From positions 124,001-188,000 of the forward strand of contig JAQGDQ010000154.1 in assembly GCA_030141605.1 (NCBI GenBank): DNA of 64,000 bases. The letters run 5' to 3'. Positions 22,837 to 63,880 of this stretch are shown in pieces. Positions within the stretch are counted from its first letter, which is position 1; the number at the start of each line of letters is the position of its first letter. Made by a program: the position numbers and the translations under genes. Under the pieces are notes generated by a model that was not told the origin of the DNA, searched no databases, and saw only the letters and a list, made by a program, of their open reading frames with translations. The stretch comes from Tubiluchus corallicola (lineage: Eukaryota > Priapulida > Priapulimorpha > Priapulimorphida > Tubiluchidae).

Positions 22837-22838
<2 letters not shown>
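21992..22838. other. Intergenic, with a GC-richer island at 22190-22400
   Basis: Positions 22190-22400 are less AT-rich than their surroundings and contain ATTGGC and GACAAAG motifs (CCAAT-like and Sox-like sites). No coding frame with recognisable homology is present. Confidence 0.35.
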
Positions 22839-23110
<272 letters not shown>

Positions 23111-23354
23111 CCTCTCTTTTGCCCTCCTGTAAGCGAACCCCTGCAAATAGAGGGGAAACAATGTATTTATTGTTTAATAAACAGATTTATATTAATAACA
23201 AAAATCTCCTCTCTTCTCCTTCTCTTTCCCTGTTTCTCTCGCCCTGCCTACCTGTCTGTCTGTGCATCTATCTGTGTGTCTGTCATTCTCCACCTTCCTT
23301 CTCTTTCCTGGTGTTTCGTGCGTGGCTTCTACTGTTGCAAACATCATTATAGGT

Positions 23355-23790
23355 TTAATCATTTGCACGTAAAATACTCTTCACTAACAAAGCTTAAAAG
23401 TCGTCTAGAAATTTGATATCATTTACATGCTCTGCTGTTGCGTATTCGTCTTGCGTTAGCGGTAACGCTGTATAAAACTTGTAAATTTAACTCCCGTAAT
23501 GACCGTTAGGCGTAGCCATTTTAACGGTAAGGCATTTGAAACAAGTTCAGATAACATAACTCAAAGTTTGAAAAAAATTTCAGAGTATTCATAGCACACT
23601 GTTCGCTAACTAAGCAAAAATATAAAATTTTAATTATCTTCTATGGTTAATAAGATCAATAACGTGTTTTTTGAAGCTCACCGAGTCGCTAAGAAATATA
23701 ATTTTCTATGGAAAGTTTTCTGGATGTACTTGAAAACTCCACTTTACTTTCCTTTAACATTACTTGCATGGTTCTAAGATATGGTATGTA
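23355..23790. mobile_element. MITE family A, diverged partial copy
   Basis: AAAGCTTAAAAGTCGTCTAGAAATTTGATATCA and later AACGCTGTATAAAACTTGTAAATTTAACTCCCG follow the same order as the family A copies. The right third (the CACCCTGG / ACCAATTGGTG part) is missing or unrecognisable. Confidence 0.7.
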
Positions 23791-24060
23791 ACAACAGTAA
23801 GGACATTTACGTCTCATGTATGCAATAAATTGATTACACATTACAATTTATCTGGAGCAAACTCATGCATCGTGTAATGACTGCTGTTAAGTTATAAATA
23901 AGCCCTTACTTATGATTACGTATCTGTAATCATGTACTTCAATAGACTCACTTCTGTGTATAATAAGCGTGTCTGGCCATTATGTGCCAAATTTACGTAT
24001 ATGCTTTAAATTTTCAAACCGTGCAGTAAATATTAAAGGAAAGAACAAGTGCCTCAGTGA

Positions 24061-25129
24061 GCTGAGTTCAGTTTCCTGCCATCACTTAAACTTAGAAAAA
24101 TATGACAAAGAAATGCGCAAAGAACTGCTTATAAAGCATAAATTTAAAATATGGTATATCTGAATAGAAATTTTCAGGCGTGGTGGTTGCTGCCATTCAC
24201 GTGAAAATCATGACGTAACTGCGTGATTTTTTGACTTTTCGTAACCGCGTCGTGGCTTTCCGCAAGGGCGCGCTGCTTAAACTAATTCAAACTACTGCAG
24301 GTTTATGTTCACTTAAAATATTTCAAAATCAGCAATCTATTTTCTTTGTAAAAACTTCTTATACTTTTGGTAAAGATTGACTGTGTGCTACGTTTCTTCA
24401 AGACGAATGACGTCATTGGAAGAAGAATGAATATAGAAAATGGGAGCGCCCAAGCGTGAAGCAAACGCGACTTTGGAGCGGTTTTACTGGATCCACGAGG
24501 CGCTTATTGCAGTTTTATTACTAAATCCTTCTAACATTTTTCGCGAACATTGAAATAAGCCTAACTTCGTGGAAGACTTTGCTTTTCCTTTAAGTAAAAA
24601 AATTGAGGACCTATGCGCCTGTTTTGAGTGCTTTCTTAATCTTACCCGAACAAAATGCCCTGAAAATAAGGAAGCTATTTGCTACTGAGTATTGGACAAC
24701 TTATCTCTAAATACAAGCTGTCTTTTGTGTACTTACTCAAATAGCAACCGAATTTGTATCAGCTAAGTAATATAACAATAATGATAAGAAGTAAGAACTG
24801 CCGCGCGTGAAACTATTGATAAAGTCTGATAAGAACATTTGACTTACGGAGACTCATCGGTTATAATATTGACCTAAAGTGCCGTTCACACCTGTTACTA
24901 AAGAAAGTCACTCAAATATTTGAAATTTCTGCATCAGTCCTGAGTTCGTTTGTTTTATTTACCAAAATTAATTTTGCAAAGTTCGTGTATAGCATATTTT
25001 GTGTATTTTGTAAATGTCTTTAATTCAGATGTACCATATTTTAAATTTATACTTTACAAGCAGTTCTTTGCGCATTTCTTTGTCATATTTTTCTAAGTTT
25101 AAGTGATAGCAGTAAAATAAACTCAGCAG
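24061..25129. mobile_element. 1.07-kb element with long terminal inverted repeats (family C)
   Basis: The left arm 24061-24155 (GCTGAGTT ... ATCACTTAAACTTAGAAAAA) is the near-exact reverse complement of the right arm 25031-25129, so the inverted repeats are about 95 bp. The interior has no transposase. A related partial copy in the opposite orientation lies at about 61640-61985, sharing CGCGCTGCTTAAACTAATTC and ATGACGTAACTG-type blocks. No target duplication could be defined. Confidence 0.8.
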
Positions 25130-26579
25130 TTTTTTAAACTGTTTACATACAAACTTTAATGTAAATATGATCTTAAATTTATATTTGCAATGTAATTTTC
25201 ATTTTTGGCAATAAAGAATACTAATAAATAATAAACGAATTAAAAGGCGAAACTAGCATTTCGTAATTGGCTTGTACTATATAATCAATACTACCTTCTT
25301 GTCAGTTATCCGTAGACTAATAATTAGCTAGTTTTGCTTAAATACAAACATTTATGAAAAAGTGACTATTGCCTATGATAAAAACGACTATAAAAGCCTC
25401 TCGTGTAACTAATAAGTTTCTTTTAAATTCGCGATTACTACACAAATTTGACAACTCATTTACTGATATTACGTCAGTTATAATTAACAAATTCATTAAA
25501 ATTTTGACCTATGAACAGGAAGGGCTAAAGTACTTCATTGAAACGTAATAATTTATGCCTGTACAAATCTGTTCACCTAATTTTCAATCAAGTTTTACCT
25601 TGTCTTAGACTGTGTTTACTAACATAGAAGTTTTGAAGTTAAGTTTTTTACTATTGTTGTATTTTTTACTTTCTATTTTTGTTCAAGACTTCGGGTTTAA
25701 GTGCGTTTTTATGTTAGACTTGAATAGATTCATACAGATAATTGAGAAATTTCAGGCTTATAGTTCATTATTCTAAGCTTATTGTCTAACAGGTCTTCCA
25801 AACAATTTATGAATTTCAATATGGCATGAATGTGTCTGTGGAGAAACGAACAAGAATAAACTTATGATATTAGTTTGACTACAAGCTATGAAAGTCGGTT
25901 ATTACCACATTATGTGTTTATATCGGGTGGCGCAGAAAAATGTGCCGAAATTCAGATTAAAATAACGTTTAGAAGCGAGTGCTCTATAAAGCTGATACCG
26001 TGTTTCATTGACGCTTGATTGAAAGTTGTAAATTTATAACTTTATAAGTGTTTAGGTTATAGCAAAAAAACTTTTTTGTGCCACTTGATATAATAGACAG
26101 TAATTACAGTTTGCAACGGTTTTCATGATCGTACATGAGTTTATAAGAATTATAACTTGATTTTACATAATTTTTCCGTTTAACGGTAAACGTATTACTT
26201 CATAATCTAAACCTGTTGCTCTGCCACGCGAGTCTAGAAAGGAAACCGAGGTTTTCTTTATCTTCATTCTAATGCTAAAAGTTTGTTAAGCAAATTGTAC
26301 TAAAGCAGGGCAATCCAAAACAGGGTCTGCTGCTAAAAAGATGCATCTCTTTACGACTTTAAATTTAATAAAATATTCATTTTTAAAGTCATGAAGTTGA
26401 TTAAAACTCGTTAGTATTTTAACATTTAACATATCTTATGTCGGTGGTGACGTAGTTGATTTAAACCTTGCATTCTTATTTCTAAACAGACCCTCTTTTA
26501 CTCGATCAGACCTCATTACCCATTGCCAATATTGGTTTTATTTATGAAAACTTTATGAGTAACAGGTATAATACGACAA
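25130..26579. other. Intergenic, nothing recognised
   Basis: AT-rich, with no recognisable gene or repeat. A TATCGGGTGGCGCAGAAAAATG stretch at 25921 could be a transposon end, but no partner end was found. Confidence 0.4.
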
Positions 26580-27371
26580 AGTTGCATTCACTCGTCACGA
26601 TCATGCTAATCGCGGCTACCTGTTACTGACCCCGCCTACCTGCGCCGTTATCTACCAATTAGTACTGCCTCATCGGTTCATTACAGCTCAATAAGGAAGC
26701 TGATTGGCTGACAAGTTGCTAGCAGGCTTCTGCCTGCCACACGAACTAGATTGTCTCTATCAATGGAGTCTTATATTTTTATGATCAAGGCATTGGTGTT
26801 TACTTTACTGACCGGTAGGTCTAATAACTGTTTAGAGATAAGCAGACGTGATACGTGAGACTTCGCAATTCAGTATCATTACTATTTATAAGCGGCACGC
26901 GAACGTCCAGCGATGTCGCGTGCGTTGCGCGGGTTGTAACAGAATTATCATGTTTTAAATTAAATCACTGTGCACGGTTTCATGAACTTGCGTACGATAT
27001 AGGCACTTGAAATAAAAGTTTAATGTGGTGTTAATACGAACAAACTATTAGCTCTTATTGAGTTTTCTTGTTACTACGTTAAACTTTTTCTTGTAAATCA
27101 AAACACTATTGAAACTAAAAGTGAGATATGTGTTGGAAATGTATTACGTATTGTGAAAAGGAAATCACTGGCAAATATGATAACAACAGAGTGCACAGTT
27201 ATAAACGATGTATCATAAAGTTTGACTATAATGCTGAAATGTGAAAAGTAGATTGCATAACCTTTGTTAGCGAAAAAAGAATTTACGAAATTACATCATT
27301 TGGATGCCGAAAACATAAAACGTTTTGGTACACAAAACTATTGGTGAATAGGAATTGAAATTTACGAAAAG
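26580..27371 (+). promoter_or_regulatory. Candidate distal sim promoter and leader exon
   Basis: In order along the + strand: CCCGCC box (26631), reverse CCAAT box (GATTGG near 26702), TATTTATAAGC (26884-26894), a CG-rich stretch suited to a start site about 30 bases on, and a strong donor AAAAG|GTGAGTAC at 27372. The next suitable acceptor for sim is TTTATAG, which ends at 35899, 10 bases before the ATG. Motif appearance alone supports this. Confidence 0.3.
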
Positions 27372-28189
27372 GTGAGTACATTCCAATACGGACATAACTA
27401 TTCGCAGTTTTCAAAATTCCCGCCGTCGCTTATGTAAGTTATAACTGGTCAAAACTTGACGGACAATTGCTGGTGCATTAAGCGCCATATTGGCAGTCGT
27501 TGACGAAAGATTAATAAATACTTATACGTGCCAAATCATACATTTCTCAGCTCACCAGCCTCCGCGGTTATTGAGCTTGTACAACCGCTTTTGTGCCGCT
27601 TTTGCACCAGTTATAACAACTTTTTTGACGATGTATAGCCCGGGCTAAACTCCATTTTAGTAACGCTTAATTTTATTTGCGGCGTCTGGCGGAATAGATT
27701 TAACTATTCTTTGTTATCAGAATGAGAAATCATCTAAAAGTCATTTATTGCGGTTTGTGACTACGTATGTAGCTTATTGACTAAAAAATTTACACGGAAA
27801 TAACGAGGTGATTGCCGCCATCATATTTTAGTTATTTTACTCCACATGTTTGTTCACGCACATGTTCTGTAGAATTAAAAACAATGTTATGCATTCACTG
27901 TTAAAAATATTTTAGGAATTTGGAAACTGACAATTCAGTTGGCCCATAAGGGCAACATCTCTGGCGTATTACTGTTGCAACACGCTTTTGAGAAAAATAA
28001 GCAGTTATGGTTTCACTTTATACTAATTGACAAGTCTTATTACTAATTAACACATTATAAGCACACAATTTCATGGTATATTATGTGCAAAAAATGGTGC
28101 TTATTAACTGAATTCTGCATAATCTCAGGACTTATTTTTTTATTGCTGGTCTGTGCGGCCGCAGTTAATTAATTTGACAAGCTATTCAA
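27372..28189. other. Intergenic, nothing recognised
   Basis: Mixed-composition sequence with CG-richer patches (27410-27500, 27560-27690) but no gene, repeat or RNA that I recognise. Confidence 0.4.
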
Positions 28190-28790
28190 TTATTTTTTAG
28201 CTAATATATAAGTTTATTTATCATTATATCATTACAACCAAAAGGTTGAATTACGACACAATTACAAGATATAAAGAATTTAAAAGAATAAGCAAGGTAG
28301 AGCATACAAAGACAAACATTATCACAAATATTCAGGAACTAAATAACATGAGTTTATAATAAATAAATCATATGAGATAAAACAGTTCTTGAATCTCTCT
28401 GTTCTGCATTTAGGTAAGTTGTATTGCATATGATGGCGAGTAGTATATCTATGAGTAAGGACATCTATCAATAGAGTGTGGATTTTATTATTAGAATTTT
28501 GAATTGATAAGAACAATTTTTTTACAAAAATTTTCGCGGCGGGTCTATGAAAGTTGAACATTAGTTGAAATTAGACAATTTCCATGGTTTTCATTTGGAA
28601 AAATTATCTGCAAAGAACGTTTTTGGTCAGTTTTTTTAACAAATCAGTGGGATTTTGGGAGAGAGATGAGTGCCATACCTGACAAGCGTATTGAACAACT
28701 GGCCAAATCATGGTGCAGTACATTTTTATGATTATTCATTAGGAAATGTCCAGCTCCTTTCGTTTGTTAATTATACCTTTTCCGAAGAAT
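28190..28790 (-). mobile_element. Decayed non-LTR retrotransposon 3' fragment
   Basis: On the minus strand, 28720 downwards encodes CTMIWPVVQYACQVWHSSLS, which matches the conserved RPVLEYACPVWH-type motif after the reverse-transcriptase core. After shifts, 28561-28322 encodes RYTTRHHMQYNLPKCRTERF, the usual C-terminal block (HNTRN...F.IPRCRTE...). Stops and frame changes show it is inactive. The 3' side runs into AT-rich sequence near 28190. Confidence 0.75.
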
Positions 28791-29070
28791 TAAAAACGGC
28801 AAACCTACAAGCACTAGTTTAATGCTTGGAGGAGCATATCTGTTTTACTGATGTATTTACACTACTTATAGCTTTACAACAGTACCTATTATCTAGGCCT
28901 ACAATATCAATATTCTTGATAAAAACAATAATTTATTTTTTATTTTAGTACCAGAATTTCAAAAATTATAAAAACTAAAAATAACATTTAGTTCTCCAAA
29001 ATGTAACAACTGCAGTACAACTCAAATAAAAGATCACCTTTTCGGCAGGGACAGTTTGGATAATTTACAT

Positions 29071-29150
29071 TTAGGCCGGACTCGAACTCAGAACCCTGAA
29101 GACGAATTTTTGTTAGGCCGCATCTTAACACAACACGCAGTAAAGCCAAA
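29071..29150 (-). mobile_element. tRNA-like SINE fragment
   Basis: Read on the minus strand, GAGTTCGAGTCCGGCC is a good Pol III B box. It is preceded by a weaker D-arm-like region and CCTAACAAAAATTCG. There is no CCA end or good cloverleaf, so a SINE or pseudogene is more likely than a tRNA gene. Confidence 0.45.
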
Positions 29151-29700
29151 CTTGTCAATCACACGTGTTATTATGTAAACCTTATGCAGGGAAAGTCTTT
29201 ATTCATTTTTCTAATAAAAACTGCGCGTTTATCTTCAAACGCAGCTAATTCATAAGAGACCAGACGCACGCTCGTTTTTTTAACTCATTCACAGATTCAT
29301 GACTGTATTGTTCGAATTTACAGAGATAATTGTAATCCAGCGTTAATTATGCGATCAGCTGGTCACGTGGCTCGTCTGCGCGGCTAATTAGATTTGAATC
29401 ATCTTTCAATGTGGGAAACAGCTCAAGTATAAGAAGAAATTAAGATTAAGCCACTGCATCAAATTTGCAGGAATTTAATAATGATTTGATGAAAGGATTC
29501 AATAATGGCTTTTGTATATTTTATTTGGCAATTCCAGGTAATAATATTAGGATTTTAGCTATAGTACGTTATAGTTATAGTTAGTTAGTGACTGAATGGG
29601 CCAACACTTAACTATATTATAAACTATATATGATAACTATTTATAAATTAAACCTGATTAAAAAAAGAAGACATAAAGAAAGTGAAGAAAGAAAAAAACT

Positions 29701-29770
29701 GGGCTTGGGATTTGAGCCAAGGTCACTTGGATTACAGCACAACGCTCTATATACAGCTAACTAAAGTCAC
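29701..29770 (-). pseudogene. Degenerate tRNA-Tyr-like sequence
   Basis: The minus strand reads TTAGCTGTATATAGAGCG (D arm, A box), GTGCTGTAATCC (anticodon region, GTA) and GGCTCAAATCCC (T arm, B box) in the right order and spacing. The acceptor and anticodon stems do not pair well. It is a tRNA pseudogene or a SINE head. Confidence 0.5.
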
Positions 29771-29810
29771 ACATTAAGGTAAAAGCTGGTTTTCTTTGAA
29801 TGCAATATTT

Positions 29811-30110
29811 TCACACTTAAATGCATTGCTTACGTTGAACCCCAACGTTTGGAGTAATGTTTCCACACTTAAATGCATTGCTTACGTTGAATCCCAACGT
29901 TTGGAGTAATGTTTCCACACTTAAATGCATTGCTTACGTTGAATCCCAACGTTTGGAGTAATGTTTCCACACTTAAACGTTTGCCCAATTTGAACCACAA
30001 TGTTGGACGTAACATTTCTTCATTTAAATGCATTAATCACACTGACCCCCCCCCCCCCATGCTGGGCGGACTGTTTCCCCACCTAAATGCATTGCCCACT
30101 TTGAACAGCA
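29811..30110. repeat. 52-bp minisatellite, three good and about three decayed copies
   Basis: ATGCATTGCTTACGTTGAA starts at 29821, 29873 and 29925, 52 bases apart, with CCCAACGTTTGGAG in each unit. Copies after 29975 are increasingly mutated, and one contains a C run (30044-30058). Confidence 0.93.
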
Positions 30111-31411
30111 AAGTAACGAGTCGAGCAAAAGAATAGGACGTTAAAGAAACATTTTATTTCGCCGATTCAGCAATGTAGCAGCAGAAACGTTTTTCTTGCG
30201 CACACAAAGCGAGTGTCTCAAAGTTTTCACACACAACACAGCCACAGGCCGGCCACTGAATGCATGTAGCTTATAGGTATGCTGAAAGAAAACAATAAAG
30301 ATGGTCCCAGTCTTTACCCAGGTGTGCAAGCGAGAACACTTTCAGACGAGTTGCAGCGAATTTGAAAGCTTACATCAAAAGTTAGTTTCATAACAATTAT
30401 TATAACGTAAAGTTCATGACGTCATTTGCGCATGCGTGCGAACTTCTACGTGTCTTTAGAAGTTATAAAAAACTAAAAGCATTTGTGAAATATCCCAATC
30501 AATTACATGCGACATGCACACTCAAAACTTGAAATGTACTATCAGAATTTTTAGAAAAAAGTATTTCTAACATACTAGTACGAGCATAGGCCCCAAAATT
30601 TCGAAGATCAGACAAAACAACTGATAGGCTAAGAGCCAGCATAGATACCAATGTCACAAATTAAAAAAACAAAAACAATAACAACGCGAGCAGCGCAAAA
30701 ATAATCAAGGTAATTTGAAACATCGGGCAAATAAGTTCGTTACTGAGTCTACATCTGCCTTTGGTCGTTTACTTATTTAACATCAAGGCATAGTTTAATT
30801 AAATCAAACAAACATTCTCGTTCACAAACCGTCATTGTCTGCTGCTCTTCGGTTCATTCCAAACTTTCTATAGAAGCTTTTGCAAGTTCCACTTTCAGTT
30901 ACACACTCCAGCCCTGACAAATGCCTGTATGCAGCCCAGGTTTTGTGCCCTGTCTTCTTTTTGTAAAGATGGACAATGTGACAAAGGGAGTGCACGGACC
31001 TCCAATTTATTTAGCCTCGTGTAGCAAGTGCGCTCATTGTGTGCCCGCAGTTCTAAAGGCTCGTTCACAATGCAGCGTGCGTTGGGATAGCAGAAAATCT
31101 GAGGCTATGCGTTTTTGCGCTTTTGTTCTGTACGCTTTTAACACTTTGACGAGTTTGAAATTCTGAAACAACAGTTCTTCTGCTATTGACAACTATAAAG
31201 TTCATTTTGTAAAAATGTACACGGTTAAATGTGGGAGCTAAGCTGGATCTAATCTCTCTCCAGTTTTTACGGTTGAACCCTTTTTAATACAGTAAGGCAC
31301 GTTGTAAGTCGTAGTCTAGCATGTGTGCTGGTCTGCTAATCTTCAATGGTTGTGGGGATACCGGACCTTATTAATTAACAAGGATAATTCTCTAAGATGC
31401 GCAGAATGAAC
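30111..31411. other. Intergenic, nothing recognised
   Basis: There are short open frames at 30141-30329 (minus) and 30921-31166 (plus) with no recognisable motif or splice context. I regard them as random. Confidence 0.45.
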
Positions 31412-32024
31412 GCAAAACCGTACTCACTCTTAAACTGTAAGCCAAAACGATCTATTCTTTAAAATATTGAAAGAAAACACATAATTTTTTCAAAAGTGAC
31501 TTACGTGAAGAATTATTACCACACAAGCACAATTTCACGTTCGCGCCACTTGTTATTCGCTGTTACATGCATTTCGCCATTCGCTAGTTAGACTGGCACT
31601 AGCGCCCGCATTTCGGAAACGCATGGCAAAACACAGGTGTTGTACCGCTCAGTTCAGATGTGTTAGTTTGTGAGGAACTGCACTCGTTTGACAGCTCATG
31701 TGTGAGCACAGAAGTAAATTTGAAATTTGAATTTTTATTTTAAAAATGTTTAGTTTTAATACAACACACTGAATATCCTACAGTAGCAGTGTGCTTCAAT
31801 TTTTGTTTTTGAAAACACGCGCAACATGCTCATGGAATGTTTGTGCTTTTGAAAATTATGTTGGTTTGTGACGTCATCAATAGTTGGCCCGCCCGTCGTT
31901 TATTAAGTCTTTAATCTATAATTTAATTATCAGAAACGCCTTTGCAGTATTAATTGTGTTAAAATATGTACTTTTTTCGAACTTGATAATGGGGTAGTAT
32001 ATGAAAAATCATCCTGTCTTCTTT
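31412..32024. repeat. Dispersed repeat family B, copy 1
   Basis: About 610 bases shared in order with 43322-43934. Marks are CACAATTTCACGTTCGCGCCACT, CATTTCGCCATTCGCTAGTTA, TTGTGACGTCATCAATAGTTG and GGTAGTATATGAAAAATCA. A third copy of the right part is at 50402-50582. It has no coding capacity. The right border is near TCCTGTCTTC and the left border is unclear. Probably a MITE. Confidence 0.8.
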
Positions 32025-33498
<1,474 letters not shown>

Positions 33499-33879
33499 TT
33501 TCCTTGTTCTTCTGTCTGCTTCGTTCCCTTTTCTTTGGCCATTCAATTCATCTTTTCCGTTTGCCTTTGTTTTTTATTTTCCCACCACGCAAACATCATC
33601 ATTCTCAATTAGTATTAATAAACTTTGACAAAAAGCGCTGCTGTACTGAGTTTACTCTGCATTTTTTTGCATAAACTACGACACTTACCAGTTTTACCTA
33701 CTACATTGGCAAACTTGTACTAACAGGTGCTTCTATTTGTAAGAGCGTTTTTCAATACACTCCGAGATTGAAAGTATATTTATTTTGATATTCTTATCTT
33801 GCCGCCTTATTTTTTTATATTGTTATCTTCCACTTTATGTTATGCGTTTATATCACGTTTAATCAGCAGTTAACTGATC

Positions 33880-34361
33880 TTACGCTTATTATTGAATGGG
33901 CGGAGCCTCGGACATTTTGGGAGTGAGGTTGTGCCCTAGCAGCCAGCCAGCGGAACCATCAGTTAACTTTAACCATTACTGTGCATTAATAGAAGTAGTG
34001 ACTTTACTATGTGTGTTATTAAACTGAAATAGCGCGGAGGATTTTATAGTAAATTATTGTGTATCAAAACAACGTGTTTACCAACTTCGTGAATTCAAAT
34101 AAACTTGCTTTGCTGAGGGTACAACTTACATGTTATAATTACTGAGAACTTGGAAATACAGTTGATATGAATTCTTGGAATAATTGAAAAAAAATCGTCA
34201 ATCAGCTGCAGCGATCGAATTGCAGGATATCGACAGTGCAATAACTATTACAGTGAGCGGTATTTAGACGTTATAGTTAACAAAAGAGAATTTTGAGGAA
34301 TTATTCTAATTTTCAGAATGAGACCCACATCTACACCCAAAATGAGCGATTAAAGTTTGCG
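33880..34361 (+). promoter_or_regulatory. Candidate proximal sim promoter and leader
   Basis: A GC box (GGGCGGAGCC, 33898-33907) in an AT-rich region is followed by GC-richer sequence with AGCCAGCCAGCGG. A strong donor (GTAAGT) lies at 34361, about 1.5 kb before the sim ATG. There is no TATA box. Supported only by motifs and position. Confidence 0.25.
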
Positions 34362-34385
34362 TAAGTTTCCGTGATTTATCTAATT

Positions 34386-34680
34386 TAGGTTTTACACGTG
34401 AAATTTAAACATAAGAAAGTTCAAGCGTGACTTAGGTAAGTCAAATGTAGACATAAGAATTTAAAATGTGTTTTGGTAACTCAAATGTGACATAGGTAAG
34501 TCAAATGTAGACACAGACATGTGTCTACATTTGATTTACTTATAAATGCTTACGATTTGTTGAAAACCATTGTTAACACATTTGAACTACCTAAGTGTAC
34601 ATTTGTATTACCAAAACACATTTGAATTACCTAAATCCATATTTGAGTTAACGTAGGTCTACATTTGACATGTAAAACCT
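34386..34680. mobile_element. Foldback-like MITE family D, copy 1
   Basis: It starts TAGGTTTTACACGTG and ends ACATTTGACATGTAAAACCT, which are inverted repeats. Between them, AAATGTAGACATA, GGTAACTCAAATGTG and their complements recur several times, giving an extended hairpin. A related copy is at 57006-57402. Confidence 0.8.
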
Positions 34681-34992
34681 GTAAGATGAGGATATTTTTA
34701 TAGTACCAAAATTATGAAGTGCTGTGAGTTATATCAGCTATAATATATTTTTATTATACGATTTTTAAAATCGGCGCCTCCATTTCAGTGAACAATAAAC
34801 ATGAAAGATTAAAATTGTCTTTATTTGTTCATAAAACTTTGAAATTGGAAAATCATTTGAACATCATTCTCCAATACCAGAATTAACTCAATGAATTAAA
34901 ATTATTAATATTGAAGCTGCAAAAGTAACACCGATTGATTTGAATTTACATAATGTAATGGCTTTAATTTTATATACTAGTGTTATTCACAT

Positions 34993-35397
34993 ATACTATA
35001 CTATACTATACTACGCTATGCTATGCTATGCTATGCTATGCTATGCTATGCTATGCTATGCTATGCTATACTTACTATACTATACTATACTATACTATAC
35101 TATACTATACTATACTATACTATACTATACTATACTATACTATACTATACTATACTATACTATACTATACTATACTATACTATACTATACTATACTATAC
35201 TATACTATACTATACTATACTATACTATACTATGCTATAATGTAATATACTATACTGCACTACGCTACACTACGCTACAGTACGCTACACTACGCTACAC
35301 TACACTACACTACACTACACTACACTACACTACACTACACTACACTACACTACACTACACTACACTACACTACACTACACTACACTATACTATACTA
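34993..35397. repeat. CTATA-type pentanucleotide satellite in ordered blocks
   Basis: About 80 five-base units in distinct blocks: CTATA (few), CTATG (about ten, 35016-35070), CTATA (about thirty, 35076-35230), then mixed CTACG/CTACA and pure CTACA (about 35290-35380). The open frames over it are artefacts. Confidence 0.95.
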
Positions 35398-35885
35398 CTG
35401 TGTGTTACACCATACTATGCAATTTTATCATACGTCACTAATAAAATGCCTAATTGAAAGCCTATATAACCAGCGTAATTGTAGGTCTGTAGATAAACCT
35501 ATGAATTAGAGGTTGTAATTAATTACTGTACCATAGACTACCCATTTTCCATTAAAAGTTTTAATTATTGTTTTCGGTTAGTGGTAATTAACTTTTTAAA
35601 TTTTTTGAAAACAAATAATTATGAAATAACTGTAAGCTATTAATTGAACTGTTTATGTTTCCGACCAATTTGCTCAAAGCCAGAGTAAGATTTTACAAAC
35701 GTGACGCTGAGATATTAGAATAAAATAAGTAGGAAAGTTTATAACTATGTACCTGTCAGTTGCTTGATGCGTTGATGCTGAGCCCACGCACGTTTAACTC
35801 TGCGATGAGTTACATAAAAAGGCAATTGTTTGCAATTATGGTTTAATAAGTAAATAATTAATTAATAAACTAATTTTCTAATTAG

Positions 35886-63430
<27,545 letters not shown>

Positions 63431-63544
63431 GTTAGCAAAAACAAAAGATAATTGGATACGATAATAAAAGCTTTTATAATTGCTAAAAATTTCTAGGCTA
63501 AATATAACTGTCACTAAAATGTAAAATGTAAAAAGAATGTTACT

Positions 63545-63615
63545 GAGCTTGGATATGAAACAGGGATGCGAAATCTGGTGTTTTTACCACCAAACTACAC
63601 AATGTGCTAAGACCA
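63545..63615 (-). mobile_element. tRNA-derived SINE fragment
   Basis: The minus strand reads TGTGTAGTTTGGTGGTAAAA (A-box/D-arm-like), CACCAGATTTCGCATCC and GTTTCATATCC (B-box-like). It shares its layout with the + strand copy at 63801-63880. Confidence 0.5.
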
Positions 63616-63800
63616 ATCTGATTTCCATACTAATAACTCTACAGTTTCCAAGTGTTGTAGAGTAACTGACCATTTTAAATGAAATACAAATAGCATTTTA
63701 CACACATTATTTCGTGTAGGTAACTAATTAATCACGATCTTAATTTCGTGATAATAAATTAAAGATCATTATTAAATTCTTGAAAATCGTTTTCCTAACA

Positions 63801-63880
63801 CAGTTAGCTGAGTGGTGTAGTCTCAGTGGTAAAGGTGCCATAATTTGTAACCTGGGGTCCTGGTTCAAGTCAGCCTCAGT
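63801..63880 (+). mobile_element. tRNA-derived SINE head
   Basis: TTAGCTGAGTGGTGTAGT (A box) and CCTGGTTCAAGTC (B box) are at tRNA-like spacing, with no good acceptor stem. The body may continue to about 63960. Confidence 0.55.

Noticed and set aside
25921-25960. Transposon end TATCGGGTGGCGCAG
   Set aside because: No inverted partner within several kilobases and no target duplication could be seen.
31268-31300. Another CCCTTT-type TTAA element end
   Set aside because: GAACCCTTTTTAATAC lacks a TTAA directly before CCC, and no matching partner end was found.
34940-35457. Open frames of up to 144 codons of Leu-Tyr-Tyr repeats
   Set aside because: Product of the CTATA pentanucleotide array; all three + frames are open.
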